Source of the DNA: Salinivibrio kushneri
Lineage (GTDB): Bacteria; Pseudomonadota; Gammaproteobacteria; Enterobacterales; Vibrionaceae
Direction: 5' to 3'
Assembly (NCBI RefSeq): GCF_005280275.1
Contig: NZ_CP040022.1
Span: 248,001-312,000 of the forward strand
DNA: 64,000 bases
Below the pieces are notes generated by a model, which was not told the origin of the DNA, did no database searches, and saw only the letters and a list, made by a program, of their open reading frames with translations. This document shows positions 36,742 through 46,087 of the stretch, in pieces; within the stretch, counting starts at the first letter, position 1; each line of letters starts with the position of its first letter. The position numbers were made by a program, and so were the translations under genes.

Positions 36742-37722
36742 ATGTCTAAATATGTCATTTGTGCCTTATATAAATTTGTCACACTCGACGACTATCAGTC
36801 TTTGCAAGCACCACTGCTTGAAGTCATGGAAGCCAACCAAATCGGCGGCACACTCCTTCTCGCCCAAGAAGGCATAAATGGCACAGTGGCCGCGACAAGA
36901 GAAAACATGGATGCGCTATTTGCGTGGTTTAAAAACGATCCACGCCTAGCGGATATTGACTATAAAGAGTCGTTCGAAGACAGCCAGCCATTTAGTCGCA
37001 CCAAGGTAAAACTCAAAAAAGAAATTGTGACCATGGGGGTTGAAGGCATTGATCCGCGCCAAAGCGTGGGCACCTATGTCAAGCCAACAGAATGGAACCA
37101 ATTAATCAGCGATCCAGACGTTTTAGTGATCGATACACGTAATGATTACGAAATCGAGATTGGTACCTTTGAGCGGGCTGTTAACCCACATACAGATAGC
37201 TTCCGTGAATTCCCTGACTATGTCGAACAGCAGCTTGATCCGACGAAGCATAAAAAAGTGGCTATGTTTTGTACTGGTGGGATCCGCTGTGAAAAATCGA
37301 CCGCTTTTTTGAAAGAGAAAGGTTTCGATGAGGTGTATCACCTAGAAGGCGGGATCCTGAAGTACCTCGAAGAAGTGCCTGAGAGTGAAAGCTTGTGGAA
37401 CGGTGAGTGTTATGTCTTCGACAGCCGTGTAGCTGTTAATCACGATTTGGAGCGAGGGTCTTACGCAATGTGTAATGCCTGTCGCCTACCCATCACGCAA
37501 GCGGACATGGAAAGCGAACATTATGAGCAAGGCGTCTCTTGCCCTAAATGCATCGACAAACACACCGACGCCCAAAAGGCAGCGTTTCGAGAGCGAGAGT
37601 ACCAAGTCCGTCTTGCACGAGAACGGGGTGAACAGCACGTCGGCGGTGAGGCGAGAAAAATCATTGAACACCGTCGCGCCATGAAAAAATTCCGGCGCCA
37701 ACGTCAAAATCAAGATAAATAA
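36742..37722 (+). CDS. trhO: tRNA uridine(34) hydroxylase TrhO (YceA, rhodanese-domain)
   Basis: 326 residues. An N-terminal acylphosphatase-like domain ([29 protein letters not shown]) precedes a rhodanese domain with the catalytic Cys in [15 protein letters not shown] near 176. A C-terminal zinc-like cysteine cluster follows (CNACRLPI and SCPKCIDKH). TrhO hydroxylates wobble uridine 34 in several tRNAs, the first step of 5-(carboxy)methoxyuridine formation. The start at 36742 is supported by GAGGAAACAAG; the frame extends upstream to 36592 without support. Followed by a strong terminator. Confidence 0.95.
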   Translation: MSKYVICALYKFVTLDDYQSLQAPLLEVMEANQIGGTLLLAQEGINGTVAATRENMDALFAWFKNDPRLADIDYKESFEDSQPFSRTKVKLKKEIVTMGVEGIDPRQSVGTYVKPTEWNQLISDPDVLVIDTRNDYEIEIGTFERAVNPHTDSFREFPDYVEQQLDPTKHKKVAMFCTGGIRCEKSTAFLKEKGFDEVYHLEGGILKYLEEVPESESLWNGECYVFDSRVAVNHDLERGSYAMCNACRLPITQADMESEHYEQGVSCPKCIDKHTDAQKAAFREREYQVRLARERGEQHVGGEARKIIEHRRAMKKFRRQRQNQDK

Positions 37723-37730
37723 TAATACAA

Positions 37731-37758
37731 AAACGGCACGCCAGACGTGCCGTTTTTT
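37731..37758 (+). terminator. Terminator of trhO
   Basis: AAACGGCACG-CCAGA-CGTGCCGTTT: 10-bp perfect stem, then T run to 37758. Confidence 0.92.
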
Positions 37759-37843
37759 ATGATATTGGGCAGGGCTAACGTATAGTAAAAGCTGGATTGT
37801 TTTACCGCTGGCGTCTGTGCTGAATAAAAAGGAGTGAATAAGC

Positions 37844-39487
37844 GTGTTGATGGGTCCCTTTTATAGCTTGGTCGCCGCGTGTTTATTCACCGCCAGCTGG
37901 TGGATGCCCAACCTCCTTCTTAGCTTGCTTTTCGCATGGTGCGCGGCAGCGTTTTTCGCCGTTAGCATCGCTTATTGGCGCAATCAGCCTCGCCTTTTTC
38001 GCAAGCGCCAATCCGGACAGATGCCTCGCATCAGCCAGTGGATGTTTGCGCCATTTTTCGCCTTTACCCACCTGTATAACCGTTGGGCGAGAAAACGTGA
38101 TATCACACCGCCCGTCCAGCAAGTCGCGCCTGGGCTCTATGTCGGTGCCCGCCTGACCGACAAAGACATACCCGATCTACAAGCGCAAGGTATTGACGGG
38201 ATATTAGATGTTACCGCTGAGTTCGAAAGCATCGATCGCTTCACCCAATCACAGGCTGTTTCCTATCTCTCAGTACCCGTTCTGGATCACGCCTATCCCT
38301 CGCGTAGCCAACTGATGCGCGCGTTACAATGGCTGCATCAACAGCGACAAGCCGAACACAAGGTGGTGGTACATTGTGCACTCGGACGCGGGCGATCCGT
38401 GATGGTGGTGGCCGCCTATCTTTGGGCGCTTTCCCCTCAAAAAACGCTTGATGAGATGCTGGATGCCATCAAAACGATACGCCCTAAAGCACACTTAAAC
38501 CGACGCCAGCGCCGCGCTTTAGTGCGTTTCCAGCAAAGCGGTGCGTTGAGGTTGGCGCGTCCCATTGCCTGGATCATTGCTAATCCTGCCGCAGGGGGAA
38601 AGAAATGGCGTAAGCACCGCGACTATATTCAGTCCTATTTAGGTGATGGGTATCGGTTAGTGGTCCATCAGACACGCCATAATCGTCGCAGTTATCAACT
38701 CGCTTGCCGCGCGGTTTCACAACAGGCTGATGTGGTGATCGCCGCCGGTGGAGATGGCACAGTGAACGCCGTTGCGCGAGCACTGATCAACACCTCAACC
38801 CCTTTAGGCGTATTGCCGCTTGGTACCGCAAACGCCTTGTGCCATGCACTGTGGGGAATAAAAACCAAGTTTTTAAATATTGATGCCGCTTGCGATGTGA
38901 TTTTGGATGGCACGCCCAAAACCATCGATACTGCACGCTGTAACGGCAAAGTGGCGTTGTTAGTCGTGGGCGTTGGCTTTGAGCAACAAATGATTCGCCA
39001 CGCCGCTCGAGAGCAAAAAAATCAACTAGGCCAGTGGGCGTATTTGCAGGGTTTATTGGGGGCCGCCAGTCAAAATCAAGCCATCGATCTCACCGTTCAA
39101 TTCGACCAGCACGCGCCTCAGCTGATCCGCACCACCAGTATGGTGGTCGCCAATGCCGCGCCAATGACAACCTTATTAGCACAAGGGCAAGGCCAACCCA
39201 ATTATGCCGACGGCAAACTCGACGTCACATGGCTCACTGCGAGTTCCACCAAAACAGATACCGCACTGTCCCTGATAGAACTAGCACTGGCAAGCCTGTT
39301 TGAAACACGGCTAGGGCGCTTTACACACCATCAACAGGTCACGCGCGTCTCGATAAGGGCCGCATCGAGCATTGACTATGTCATTGACGGCGAGCTGTAT
39401 CGCGACCGAAAGTTGACGATTGACGCGCAACCTCAATCACTGGCGATTCTCTCGCCTTCTCTCCCCGACGCTCATCAGACCGACTAA
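37844..39487 (+). CDS. Dual-specificity phosphatase fused to a diacylglycerol/sphingosine-kinase-like lipid kinase
   Basis: 547 residues in three parts. Two N-terminal membrane helices (about 1-45) come first. Then a cysteine phosphatase domain has the CX5R loop VVHCALGRGRSVMVVAAYL near 177. A YegS/DAGK-type kinase domain from about 240 follows, with ANPAAGGKKW, AAGGDGTVNAVARAL near 302 and LPLGTANALCHALW. It likely acts on membrane lipids, adding and perhaps removing phosphate. AAGGAG lies 9 bases before the GTG at 37844; TTG 37847 and ATG 37850 are alternatives. Monocistronic between terminator elements. Confidence 0.88.
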   Translation: MLMGPFYSLVAACLFTASWWMPNLLLSLLFAWCAAAFFAVSIAYWRNQPRLFRKRQSGQMPRISQWMFAPFFAFTHLYNRWARKRDITPPVQQVAPGLYVGARLTDKDIPDLQAQGIDGILDVTAEFESIDRFTQSQAVSYLSVPVLDHAYPSRSQLMRALQWLHQQRQAEHKVVVHCALGRGRSVMVVAAYLWALSPQKTLDEMLDAIKTIRPKAHLNRRQRRALVRFQQSGALRLARPIAWIIANPAAGGKKWRKHRDYIQSYLGDGYRLVVHQTRHNRRSYQLACRAVSQQADVVIAAGGDGTVNAVARALINTSTPLGVLPLGTANALCHALWGIKTKFLNIDAACDVILDGTPKTIDTARCNGKVALLVVGVGFEQQMIRHAAREQKNQLGQWAYLQGLLGAASQNQAIDLTVQFDQHAPQLIRTTSMVVANAAPMTTLLAQGQGQPNYADGKLDVTWLTASSTKTDTALSLIELALASLFETRLGRFTHHQQVTRVSIRAASSIDYVIDGELYRDRKLTIDAQPQSLAILSPSLPDAHQTD

Positions 39488-39557
39488 CCGGCACTCACAT
39501 CCCTCAAAGACGCCTACGATTCAGCCAAACAAAAATTCTAGCGAATACGATAGGATT

Positions 39558-39616
39558 GAGACAATTCGCTCCAAAATCTTCGCCCCTCTCTCATCGGAGC
39601 GGCTTTTTTTTGTCTC
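39558..39616 (+). terminator. Nested hairpin with T8 between the lipid kinase gene and rhtA
   Basis: Inner stem CGCTCC (39567-39572) pairs with GGAGCG (39596-39601), followed by GC and eight T residues. Outer stem GAGACAA (39558-39564) pairs with TTGTCTC (39610-39616) around it. The inner part looks like an intrinsic terminator, with an unusually long 23-base loop. The outer stem would compete with the T run, so an attenuator or small RNA ahead of rhtA is possible. Confidence 0.6.
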
Positions 39617-39657
39617 TATGTTAAGGTAATAAACCTATTTTACTAAAAGGAGGGATT

Positions 39658-40509
39658 ATGCAGGCTCGTGCGCTTTTGGTGGCGATATTGAGTGTTTTTG
39701 GTGCCATGTGCGCCATTCAATTTGGCGCCTCCTTTGCCAAACAGCTTTTCCCTCTGGTGGGACCTATTGGGACCACTGCCCTACGTGTCGGTTTTTCCGC
39801 CCTCATTTTGTGGCTGGTCTTTCGCCCTTGGCGTCAGTGGCCACGCGCACGACATTGGCGAGCGATTACGGTATATGGTGGGTGCCTGGGTGGCATGATG
39901 ATGCTGCTTTATTTGTCTATCGAGACCATTCCGTTGGGGATTGCCGTCGCACTTGAGTTTACCGGCCCTTTACTGGTGGCCTTAATCTCGATTCGTCGCG
40001 CCAGAGACAGTCTTTGGATCGTGCTCGCCGTTGGCGGTGTTATTACCCTTCTCCCCGATTTGTCGGGTGTGGATGCGCTCGACCCGCGAGGAGTGGCTTA
40101 CGCGCTAGCAGCGGGCGGCTGTTGGGCTGGCTATATTCTATTTGGACAAAAAGCAGGGAATTTAGCGCCAGGCGGCGGGACGGTTGCTTTAGGAATGAGC
40201 GTTGCTGCCCTCTATCTCGTACCCGCGGGCTATATTGCGACTGACGGTGCGATTTTTCAATGGCAGTTGATACCCTTGGGCGTTGCCGTCGCACTCATCT
40301 CAAGTGCGATTCCTTATTCTCTGGAGATGATAGCGTTACGCAACATGCCCAAACAAACCTTTAGTGTGATGATGAGTTTAGAGCCTGCTGTTGCCGCCAT
40401 GGCTGGGCTGCTCGTGCTCGATGAACAACTGGCCCTGCGTCAATGGCTCGCCATTGGCATGGTGATCAGCGCATCACTAGGCAGCACGTTATCGGCCAAA
40501 AGGCGTTAA
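39658..40509 (+). CDS. rhtA: Threonine/homoserine exporter RhtA (DMT superfamily)
   Basis: 283 residues, ten predicted helices in two EamA repeats. It matches E. coli RhtA closely: QFGASFAKQLFPLVGPIGTT, LSIETIPLGIAVALEFTGPL and ALISSAIPYSLEMIALRNMP. RhtA exports threonine, homoserine and some amino-acid analogues by proton antiport. AAGGAGG stands directly before the ATG. A nested hairpin with T8 precedes it, and a perfect terminator shared with glpD follows. Confidence 0.93.
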   Translation: MQARALLVAILSVFGAMCAIQFGASFAKQLFPLVGPIGTTALRVGFSALILWLVFRPWRQWPRARHWRAITVYGGCLGGMMMLLYLSIETIPLGIAVALEFTGPLLVALISIRRARDSLWIVLAVGGVITLLPDLSGVDALDPRGVAYALAAGGCWAGYILFGQKAGNLAPGGGTVALGMSVAALYLVPAGYIATDGAIFQWQLIPLGVAVALISSAIPYSLEMIALRNMPKQTFSVMMSLEPAVAAMAGLLVLDEQLALRQWLAIGMVISASLGSTLSAKRR

Positions 40510-40523
40510 AAGACAGTCGATCG

Positions 40524-40552
40524 AAAAGAGCGCCGACCATCGGCGCTCTTTT
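40524..40552. terminator. Bidirectional terminator of rhtA and glpD
   Basis: AAAAGAGCGCCGA (40524-40536) and TCGGCGCTCTTTT (40540-40552) form a perfect 13-bp stem with a CCA loop between convergent genes, with A and T tails on the proper sides for both strands. Confidence 0.95.
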
Positions 40553-40597
40553 CTGTCATCCCATTGTGTTAGCGACACGGGCTCACTTTACCGAGTG

Positions 40598-42139
40598 TTA
40601 GCTCGCTTCACTCAATGGCAGTGCATGTACCTTGACGCGCTGTTGCTCGATGTACTGGCTAATCGCATCAGCCTGTTCTTCAGTCAAATAGAGACCAAGC
40701 TTAGTACGTCGCCATAACGCATCTTCCGCATGTTGAACAAACTCATGCTGTACCAAATAGTTGATTTCTACTTGATAGACACCCTCGGCAAATGGGTGGC
40801 CCATATCCGCCTCGCTCTGGCAACCTTTCAACAGCAGATGCGTGCGAGTGCCATAAGTATCGACAAATCGCTGCGCCGTCTCGGCATTCAACCATGGATA
40901 GCGCTGCTTAATCGACAGGGCTAATTCTTCACGTGTGCAGCTAAAGTCTCCGCCGGGCAGTGTGCCGTCAGCTGTCCAAGGCTGACCCATTTTGTCAAAG
41001 AATGGCTCGAGTTTACGCATCGCGGACTCCGCCAGCTTACGATAAGTCGTGAGCTTACCGCCAAAGATGGAAACCAACGGCGCTTGATTGCCTTGTTGTT
41101 CCAACTCTATGGTGTAGTCGCGTGTCATCGCCTGTGGCGAGTCCGATTCATCATCACACAATGGTCGCACGCCACTGTAACTCCAAACCACATCCTGCGG
41201 CTGAATTTGGTGAGTAAAGTGCTGATTGACGACATCAACTAAGTAATCAATCTCAGCTTCATCAATTTTTGCTTCGCGGGGATCGGCTTTATGCTCCACA
41301 TCCGTGGTACCAATCAATGAAAACTTGTCGAGATACGGGATCACGAAGACGATACGGCCATCGTTATTCTGCAAAATATACGCTTGTGGATCTTGATGAA
41401 TGCGTGGCACAACAATGTGAGAGCCTTTGATCATTTTGATCCCGCGCGGCGATTTTTCTTGGAGACTATCATCGTAGAATTGCTTCACCCAAGGACCGGT
41501 CGCATTCACCAACGCCTTGGCCTTGCGCTCAAAACGCTCGCCTGTCTGCGCATCCTCTAGTGTCACCCGCCATATGGTGTTTTCACGCTCTGCCGCCACC
41601 ACTTGACAGTAATTACGGACTTCCCCACCTTTCTCGCGCGTGTACTGGGCGTTTAACAGGGTTAAACGCGCATCATCAACCCATGCATCCGAGTACTCAA
41701 ACCCGACTTTCATGTCTTTGTTCATGTAGCCGGTTTTGCGTAAATCAACCTTGTGGCTGCTCGGTAACGTTGAGCGCTTGCCTAGGTGATCATATAAAAA
41801 GAGCCCACAACGGATCATCCAGGCTGGGCGCAGATACGAGCGATGAGGTAAGCGGAAACGCATCGGAAAGGCAATATGGGGGGCCTTGTTGATCAATACC
41901 TCGCGTTCGGCCAGTGCTTCCGAGACCAAACGAAACTCATAATGCTCGAGATAGCGCAACCCACCATGAATAAGCTTCGAGCTCGCGGATGACGTTGCTG
42001 ATGCGAAATCTTTGGCATCGTACAGACCCACATTGAGTCCACGACCCGCCGCATCGGCAGCGATACCGGCACCGTTAATCCCGCCCCCAACCACGAGGAT
42101 GTCGAGAAGTACGTCTTGATGAGAATTATGCGTAGTCAT
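40598..42139 (-). CDS. glpD: Aerobic glycerol-3-phosphate dehydrogenase
   Basis: 513 residues, like E. coli GlpD (501). Membrane-associated FAD enzyme oxidising glycerol-3-phosphate to dihydroxyacetone phosphate with quinone as acceptor. The FAD motif LVVGGGINGAGIAADAAGRG is at the start, followed by FASATSSASSKLIHGGLRYL and GGKLTTYRKLAESAM. It is downstream of glpFK but separated by a terminator and a GlpR-like site, so it has its own promoter. Starts at ATG 42139. Confidence 0.97.
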   Translation of the reverse strand: MTTHNSHQDVLLDILVVGGGINGAGIAADAAGRGLNVGLYDAKDFASATSSASSKLIHGGLRYLEHYEFRLVSEALAEREVLINKAPHIAFPMRFRLPHRSYLRPAWMIRCGLFLYDHLGKRSTLPSSHKVDLRKTGYMNKDMKVGFEYSDAWVDDARLTLLNAQYTREKGGEVRNYCQVVAAERENTIWRVTLEDAQTGERFERKAKALVNATGPWVKQFYDDSLQEKSPRGIKMIKGSHIVVPRIHQDPQAYILQNNDGRIVFVIPYLDKFSLIGTTDVEHKADPREAKIDEAEIDYLVDVVNQHFTHQIQPQDVVWSYSGVRPLCDDESDSPQAMTRDYTIELEQQGNQAPLVSIFGGKLTTYRKLAESAMRKLEPFFDKMGQPWTADGTLPGGDFSCTREELALSIKQRYPWLNAETAQRFVDTYGTRTHLLLKGCQSEADMGHPFAEGVYQVEINYLVQHEFVQHAEDALWRRTKLGLYLTEEQADAISQYIEQQRVKVHALPLSEAS

Positions 42140-42160
42140 TTTTAGCCGACCTTGTTCAAA

Positions 42161-42178
42161 TATGAGCGAACGAACATT
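42161..42178. promoter_or_regulatory. GlpR-like operator upstream of glpD
   Basis: TATGAGCG-AA-CGAACATT, 22 bases before the glpD start. The right half CGAACATT matches the E. coli GlpR half-site exactly; the left half is the degenerate ATGAGCG form. A further good half-site TATGTTCG lies at 42226-42233. Confidence 0.6.
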
Positions 42179-42396
42179 TACTGATGGGTATAACTGTATA
42201 TCAACTTTCGTTTTCGGTCACTATCTATGTTCGAAAAATTATTATTGAGTGTGACAAGTGTAGAATAAGTGTTAATAAAAAAGCCTTCATGTGAACTAAA
42301 AAGCCGGCTAGCGAGTACTGTGACACGCGAACAGGCCCAGAAAAGGCGCAGTAAGAGAGAGGGATACGATCCATAGACCGGTGAAAGAGTAATATG

Positions 42397-42422
42397 AAAA
42401 AAAGGCGCGAAAACGCGCCTTT
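42397..42422 (-). terminator. Terminator of glpFK
   Basis: On the minus strand AAAGGCGCG-TTTT-CGCGCCTTT (9-bp perfect stem) is followed by a run of T residues. Confidence 0.92.
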
Positions 42423-42446
42423 CATTAAGAAAGAGTGATACCAGGC

Positions 42447-43970
42447 TTACACATCTTCTTCTTCATTATGCAGCTCGGCCCACGCTTGCGCACATTTTAC
42501 GGCACGCTTCCAACCACGATAGCGACGATTACGTTTTTCTTCGTCTCGATGTGGTTCAAAGCTTCGGTTCAGTTTGGCTTTATCTTTTAGCTCATCTAGG
42601 CCATCCCAGAAACCGACAGCCATACCCGCAAGGTATGCCGCGCCTAACGCGGTGACTTCTGTCACTTCCGGACGATGAACGTCGGTGTCGAGCACATCGG
42701 CTTGGAACTGCATCAAGAAGTTATTGGCAACCGCGCCGCCATCAACACGCAAGGCTTCAAGTTTGATACCTGAATCCGCCTGCATCGCATCCAATACATC
42801 ACGTGTTTGATAGGCAATGCCTTCTAGGGTTGCGCGAATGATATGGTTAGAGTTCACACCACGGGTCAGCCCCACAATGGTACCGCGAGCGTAGGCATCC
42901 CAGTAGGGAGCCCCCAAACCGGTGAACGCTGGGACAACATACACGCCATTCGATGTATCAACTTTGGTGGCAAAGTATTCGGAGTCATGCGCATCTTCGA
43001 GTACCTTAAGCTCGTCACGTAACCATTGAATCGAGGCCCCACCCATAAAGACCGCGCCCTCGAGCGCATAGGACGGTTCACCCTGCGGGCCACAACCAAT
43101 AGTCGTCAACAAGCCATGGCTCGATGTGACCTTTTCTTGCCCGGTGTTCATTAGCAAAAAGCAGCCGGTTCCATAGGTGTTTTTCGCTTGGCCTGCTTCC
43201 ACACACATTTGTCCGAATAGAGCGGCCTGTTGGTCACCCGCGATCCCCGCGATAGGAATACGCGTACCGCCTTTACCACCGATGTTCGTTTGTCCATAGA
43301 CTTCGGAAGAGCGACGCACTTCAGGGAGCATTGAAGCCGGGATCCCAAGCTCATCGAGCATTTTTTGATCCCAACACATATCATTGATATTGAACAGCAT
43401 GGTGCGCGAGGCGTTAGTATAATCGGTCACATGCACACGCCCTTGGGTCATCTTCCATACCAGCCAGGTATCAACGGTACCGAATAACAGCTTGCCCGCT
43501 TCTGCGTCTTCGCGCGCTCCTTCTACGTTGTCCAAAATCCATTTGACCTTGGTACCAGAGAAGTAAGGGTCAAGGACTAACCCAGTATTATCACGCACGT
43601 AAGATGCTAACCCACGCTCACGCAAGTCATGACAAATGTCGGCAGTACGGCGACATTGCCACACAATGGCATTGTAAACCGGCTTACCGGTTTCTTTGTT
43701 CCACACAATCGTGGTTTCACGTTGGTTGGTAATCCCGAGCCCAGCAATCTCATCGCTACGAATGCCGGTTTTGCCCAGCACTTCCACCAGCGTTGAGCTT
43801 TGGGTGGCATAAATTTCCATGGGATCGTGCTCAACCCAACCCGCTTGCGGATAAATTTGCGTAAACTCGCGCTGAGACACACCGACGATATTAGCATCGT
43901 GATCCATCACTACTGCACGGGAGCTGGTGGTGCCTTGGTCGAGAGCAACAATATACTTGTTCGCTGACAT
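42447..43970 (-). CDS. glpK: Glycerol kinase
   Basis: 507 residues, like E. coli GlpK (502). FGGY-family kinase making glycerol-3-phosphate from glycerol and ATP. The N-terminus is [20 protein letters not shown]; signature blocks [20 protein letters not shown] and [19 protein letters not shown] are present. AAGGA stands 9 bases before the ATG at 43970; the frame extends upstream to 44027 without a ribosome site. It is 121 bases downstream of glpF and should be co-transcribed with it. Confidence 0.97.
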   Translation of the reverse strand: MSANKYIVALDQGTTSSRAVVMDHDANIVGVSQREFTQIYPQAGWVEHDPMEIYATQSSTLVEVLGKTGIRSDEIAGLGITNQRETTIVWNKETGKPVYNAIVWQCRRTADICHDLRERGLASYVRDNTGLVLDPYFSGTKVKWILDNVEGAREDAEAGKLLFGTVDTWLVWKMTQGRVHVTDYTNASRTMLFNINDMCWDQKMLDELGIPASMLPEVRRSSEVYGQTNIGGKGGTRIPIAGIAGDQQAALFGQMCVEAGQAKNTYGTGCFLLMNTGQEKVTSSHGLLTTIGCGPQGEPSYALEGAVFMGGASIQWLRDELKVLEDAHDSEYFATKVDTSNGVYVVPAFTGLGAPYWDAYARGTIVGLTRGVNSNHIIRATLEGIAYQTRDVLDAMQADSGIKLEALRVDGGAVANNFLMQFQADVLDTDVHRPEVTEVTALGAAYLAGMAVGFWDGLDELKDKAKLNRSFEPHRDEEKRNRRYRGWKRAVKCAQAWAELHNEEEDV

Positions 43971-44091
43971 AATAGGGTTTCCTTCTATCTCTCTTATTTT
44001 AGTCTGTATCGCGACATTTCGCGTCATGTGTCATTTTGGACGTGGCTCAATGTCGCGCATTGCTTTATTTCATGTTGCGTACAGTGCTGGG

Positions 44092-44955
44092 TTATGCGTT
44101 GACTTCTCGCGTTTCCGTCTCAGCCAGCTCATCATCGTCACACTGGTTGGGGATCGTACAACCATGGCCTGCCTGTGGCAGATACGGGGCAATCGCTTTC
44201 GGATACAACCAACCGCCAAAGCAGGCACCCAAAATAGGGGCGACGATAGGGACAATGAAGTATGGAATGTCACGCGCACCCGTCAGGGCGTAGTCCCATC
44301 CAGCGAAGTAGGCGAACAGTTTCGGACCAAAGTCACGCGCTGGGTTCATCGCAAACCCAGTCAATGGACCCAAAGAGCCACCAATGACGGCAATAAGGAT
44401 ACCAATTAGCAGTGGATTCATTGGGCCACGAGCCGCACCATTGTTTTCATCACCCAGTGCGAGAATCCCGAACATCAATACTGCCGTGATCACAAACTCA
44501 ACCGCCATAGCCCCCATGAAAGACAAGGCTTGATGCGGATAGGTTGAGAAGATACCTGCGGTTGCTAAGGCTTCAGGACTGCTCCGCACAACATTATTGG
44601 CCATTTCCCACTCGACAAAAAGGTTACTATAAAGGCTATACACGAGTGCAGCCGAGGCAAACGCGCCGAGCATTTGCGAGATGATATAAGGAACAACTTT
44701 ACTTTTCTCAAAGCCATGGAAAGCCGCAAGCGCAATGGTAACAGCTGGATTAATATGCGCGCCGGACACCCCTGCGGTGCAGTAAATGGCGATGGCGACA
44801 CCAAAGCCCCATACAATACTGATTTCCCACTGACCAAAGTCAGCACCGGTGAGCACTAAGGCGGCCACGCAGCCCACACCAAAGAAAATGAGTAAGCCCG
44901 TGCCGATAAACTCGGACACGCACTCTCCTAATAGAGTCGACGATGCTTTTTTCAT
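44092..44955 (-). CDS. glpF: Glycerol uptake facilitator (aquaglyceroporin)
   Basis: 287 residues, six membrane helices with both NPA boxes: GAHINPAVTIALA and GFAMNPARDFGPK (the D after NPAR marks a glycerol facilitator). It lets glycerol enter by diffusion, with GlpK trapping it as the phosphate. AAGGATAATCAT precedes the ATG. First gene of glpFK; a GlpR-like site lies about 100 bases upstream. Confidence 0.97.
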   Translation of the reverse strand: MKKASSTLLGECVSEFIGTGLLIFFGVGCVAALVLTGADFGQWEISIVWGFGVAIAIYCTAGVSGAHINPAVTIALAAFHGFEKSKVVPYIISQMLGAFASAALVYSLYSNLFVEWEMANNVVRSSPEALATAGIFSTYPHQALSFMGAMAVEFVITAVLMFGILALGDENNGAARGPMNPLLIGILIAVIGGSLGPLTGFAMNPARDFGPKLFAYFAGWDYALTGARDIPYFIVPIVAPILGACFGGWLYPKAIAPYLPQAGHGCTIPNQCDDDELAETETREVNA

Positions 44956-45050
44956 ATGATTATCCTTGTCACTGTTAGTAGGGTTACACGTTCAAAACCA
45001 CACTGTCATTTTGCATAATCACAGCATCTCGAAAACAAACTCACAACAAA

Positions 45051-45068
45051 AATGAGCGTTCGAGCATA
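45051..45068. promoter_or_regulatory. GlpR-like operator upstream of glpF
   Basis: AATGAGCG-TT-CGAGCATA, with the same 8-2-8 arrangement as the site before glpD. It resembles GlpR operators, but the centre is two bases shorter than the E. coli 20-bp consensus. Shared form at both glp promoters strengthens the call. Confidence 0.55.
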
Positions 45069-45242
45069 ATTTTGTGTCGCAATACTGACATTTTTGTTAA
45101 CCACATCATCATTTGAGCAAGTTCGCGCACAAAGTGAGCAAGGAGAGTTTAAGCAGCTTGGAAGGCAGGCAGCGCGTCGTTCGCCCCGCCTGTTATGGTA
45201 TGAGTCAACTTGAGAGGGTGTTTCTTATTTGTTAACTCATCG

Positions 45243-45935
45243 TTATTTAGAGATACCGATTGCATCTAGGTCAATTCCCTGCTCTTTCGCAAGCGATTCA
45301 AGGACAGGAAGTAAAGGGCCCAGTTGCTCATTGAGCGTTTCGCGCACCGTATCTACCATGACTTGCGTCTGGCGTTCAATTTCGATATTGACTTGATCCC
45401 CTTCCGACTTTCGCTCGAACGTTGTCATGCGACGCGTTTCAGGAATAAGCCAAACATCAAACCAGCCTTGGTCTTTGTTCACCTCGGCGATGGTCAAACT
45501 CGCACCATTGATGGCAATATAGCCTTTGGAAAAGACATAGCGCATCCATTCGGGCTGTACCGAAAAGCGCAAACGATAATTTTCTTCTTGTACCAGCACA
45601 TCCGATAAGGTCGCACGGCAATCGACATGCCCCGATAACGGATGCCCGCCAATTTCAGCGCCATCTTTCGCGGCACGTTCAGCATTCACCGTATCCCCAG
45701 CTTTGATGCTGTTTAGCGTCGTAATCGCGAGGCTTTGTACCATCACATCGAAGCGAACCAGCGTCTGTTCAAGCTGCTCAGTCACTGTCAAGCACACACC
45801 ATCAATAGCAACGCTGGCTCCTACCGCCAACCCCTCACAAAAGCCATCAGGGAAACGAATATCGAATGTTCGAATACCTTGATGATCGCGACAAACTTCA
45901 ATATTTGCCACCGCTTGAATAATTCCGGTAAACAT
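45243..45935 (-). CDS. ribE: Riboflavin synthase, alpha subunit type
   Basis: 230 residues, two lumazine-binding repeats. It starts MFTGIIQAVANIEV; key segments are GVCLTVTEQLEQTLVRFDVM, EIGGHPLSGHVDC, NGASLTIAEVN and a long C-terminal tail that continues past the usual end RQTQVMVDTVRETL. It dismutates two 6,7-dimethyl-8-ribityllumazine molecules to riboflavin. AGGAT precedes the chosen ATG; another ATG lies six bases upstream. It stands alone, divergent from the TonB receptor, so it may be a second copy, separate from a rib operon. No FMN riboswitch was seen upstream. Confidence 0.92.
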   Translation of the reverse strand: MFTGIIQAVANIEVCRDHQGIRTFDIRFPDGFCEGLAVGASVAIDGVCLTVTEQLEQTLVRFDVMVQSLAITTLNSIKAGDTVNAERAAKDGAEIGGHPLSGHVDCRATLSDVLVQEENYRLRFSVQPEWMRYVFSKGYIAINGASLTIAEVNKDQGWFDVWLIPETRRMTTFERKSEGDQVNIEIERQTQVMVDTVRETLNEQLGPLLPVLESLAKEQGIDLDAIGISK

Positions 45936-46002
45936 GGGCATATCCTATTGAGCATTTCCCAGTATCATACTGCTTGGCAACAAAAATGGCCAACACACAT
46001 AA

Positions 46003-46020
46003 CTGATAATCAATCTCATT
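46003..46020. promoter_or_regulatory. Candidate Fur box
   Basis: CTGATAATCAATCTCATT, on the other strand AATGAGATTGATTATCAG, which closely resembles the AT-rich Fur sites of Vibrio (ATGA-ATTGATTATC). It lies between ribE and the TonB-dependent receptor, 68 bases before the receptor ATG. Confidence 0.6.
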
Positions 46021-46087
46021 AGCATTGCTAGTTATCAAGCGCTGGCGTATAGTGCGCACTTTTATACGTCAGTAAAGTATTATCAGT

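Larger units (their letters stand above)
42140..42446. other. glpK-glpD intergenic region
   Basis: 307 bases holding the glpK terminator (42397-42422), a GlpR-like site at 42161-42178 and a further half-site TATGTTCG at 42226-42233. No gene is seen. A minus-strand frame at 42225-42425 has no protein character. Confidence 0.6.

Noticed and set aside
42225..42425. Minus-strand frame of 66 codons between glpK and glpD
   Set aside because: It runs through the glpK terminator and has no protein-like features.
45243..45935. Lumazine (bioluminescence antenna) protein instead of riboflavin synthase
   Set aside because: The gene resembles E. coli riboflavin synthase throughout, including EIGGH and the PxTQ-like tail, and no lux genes are nearby.
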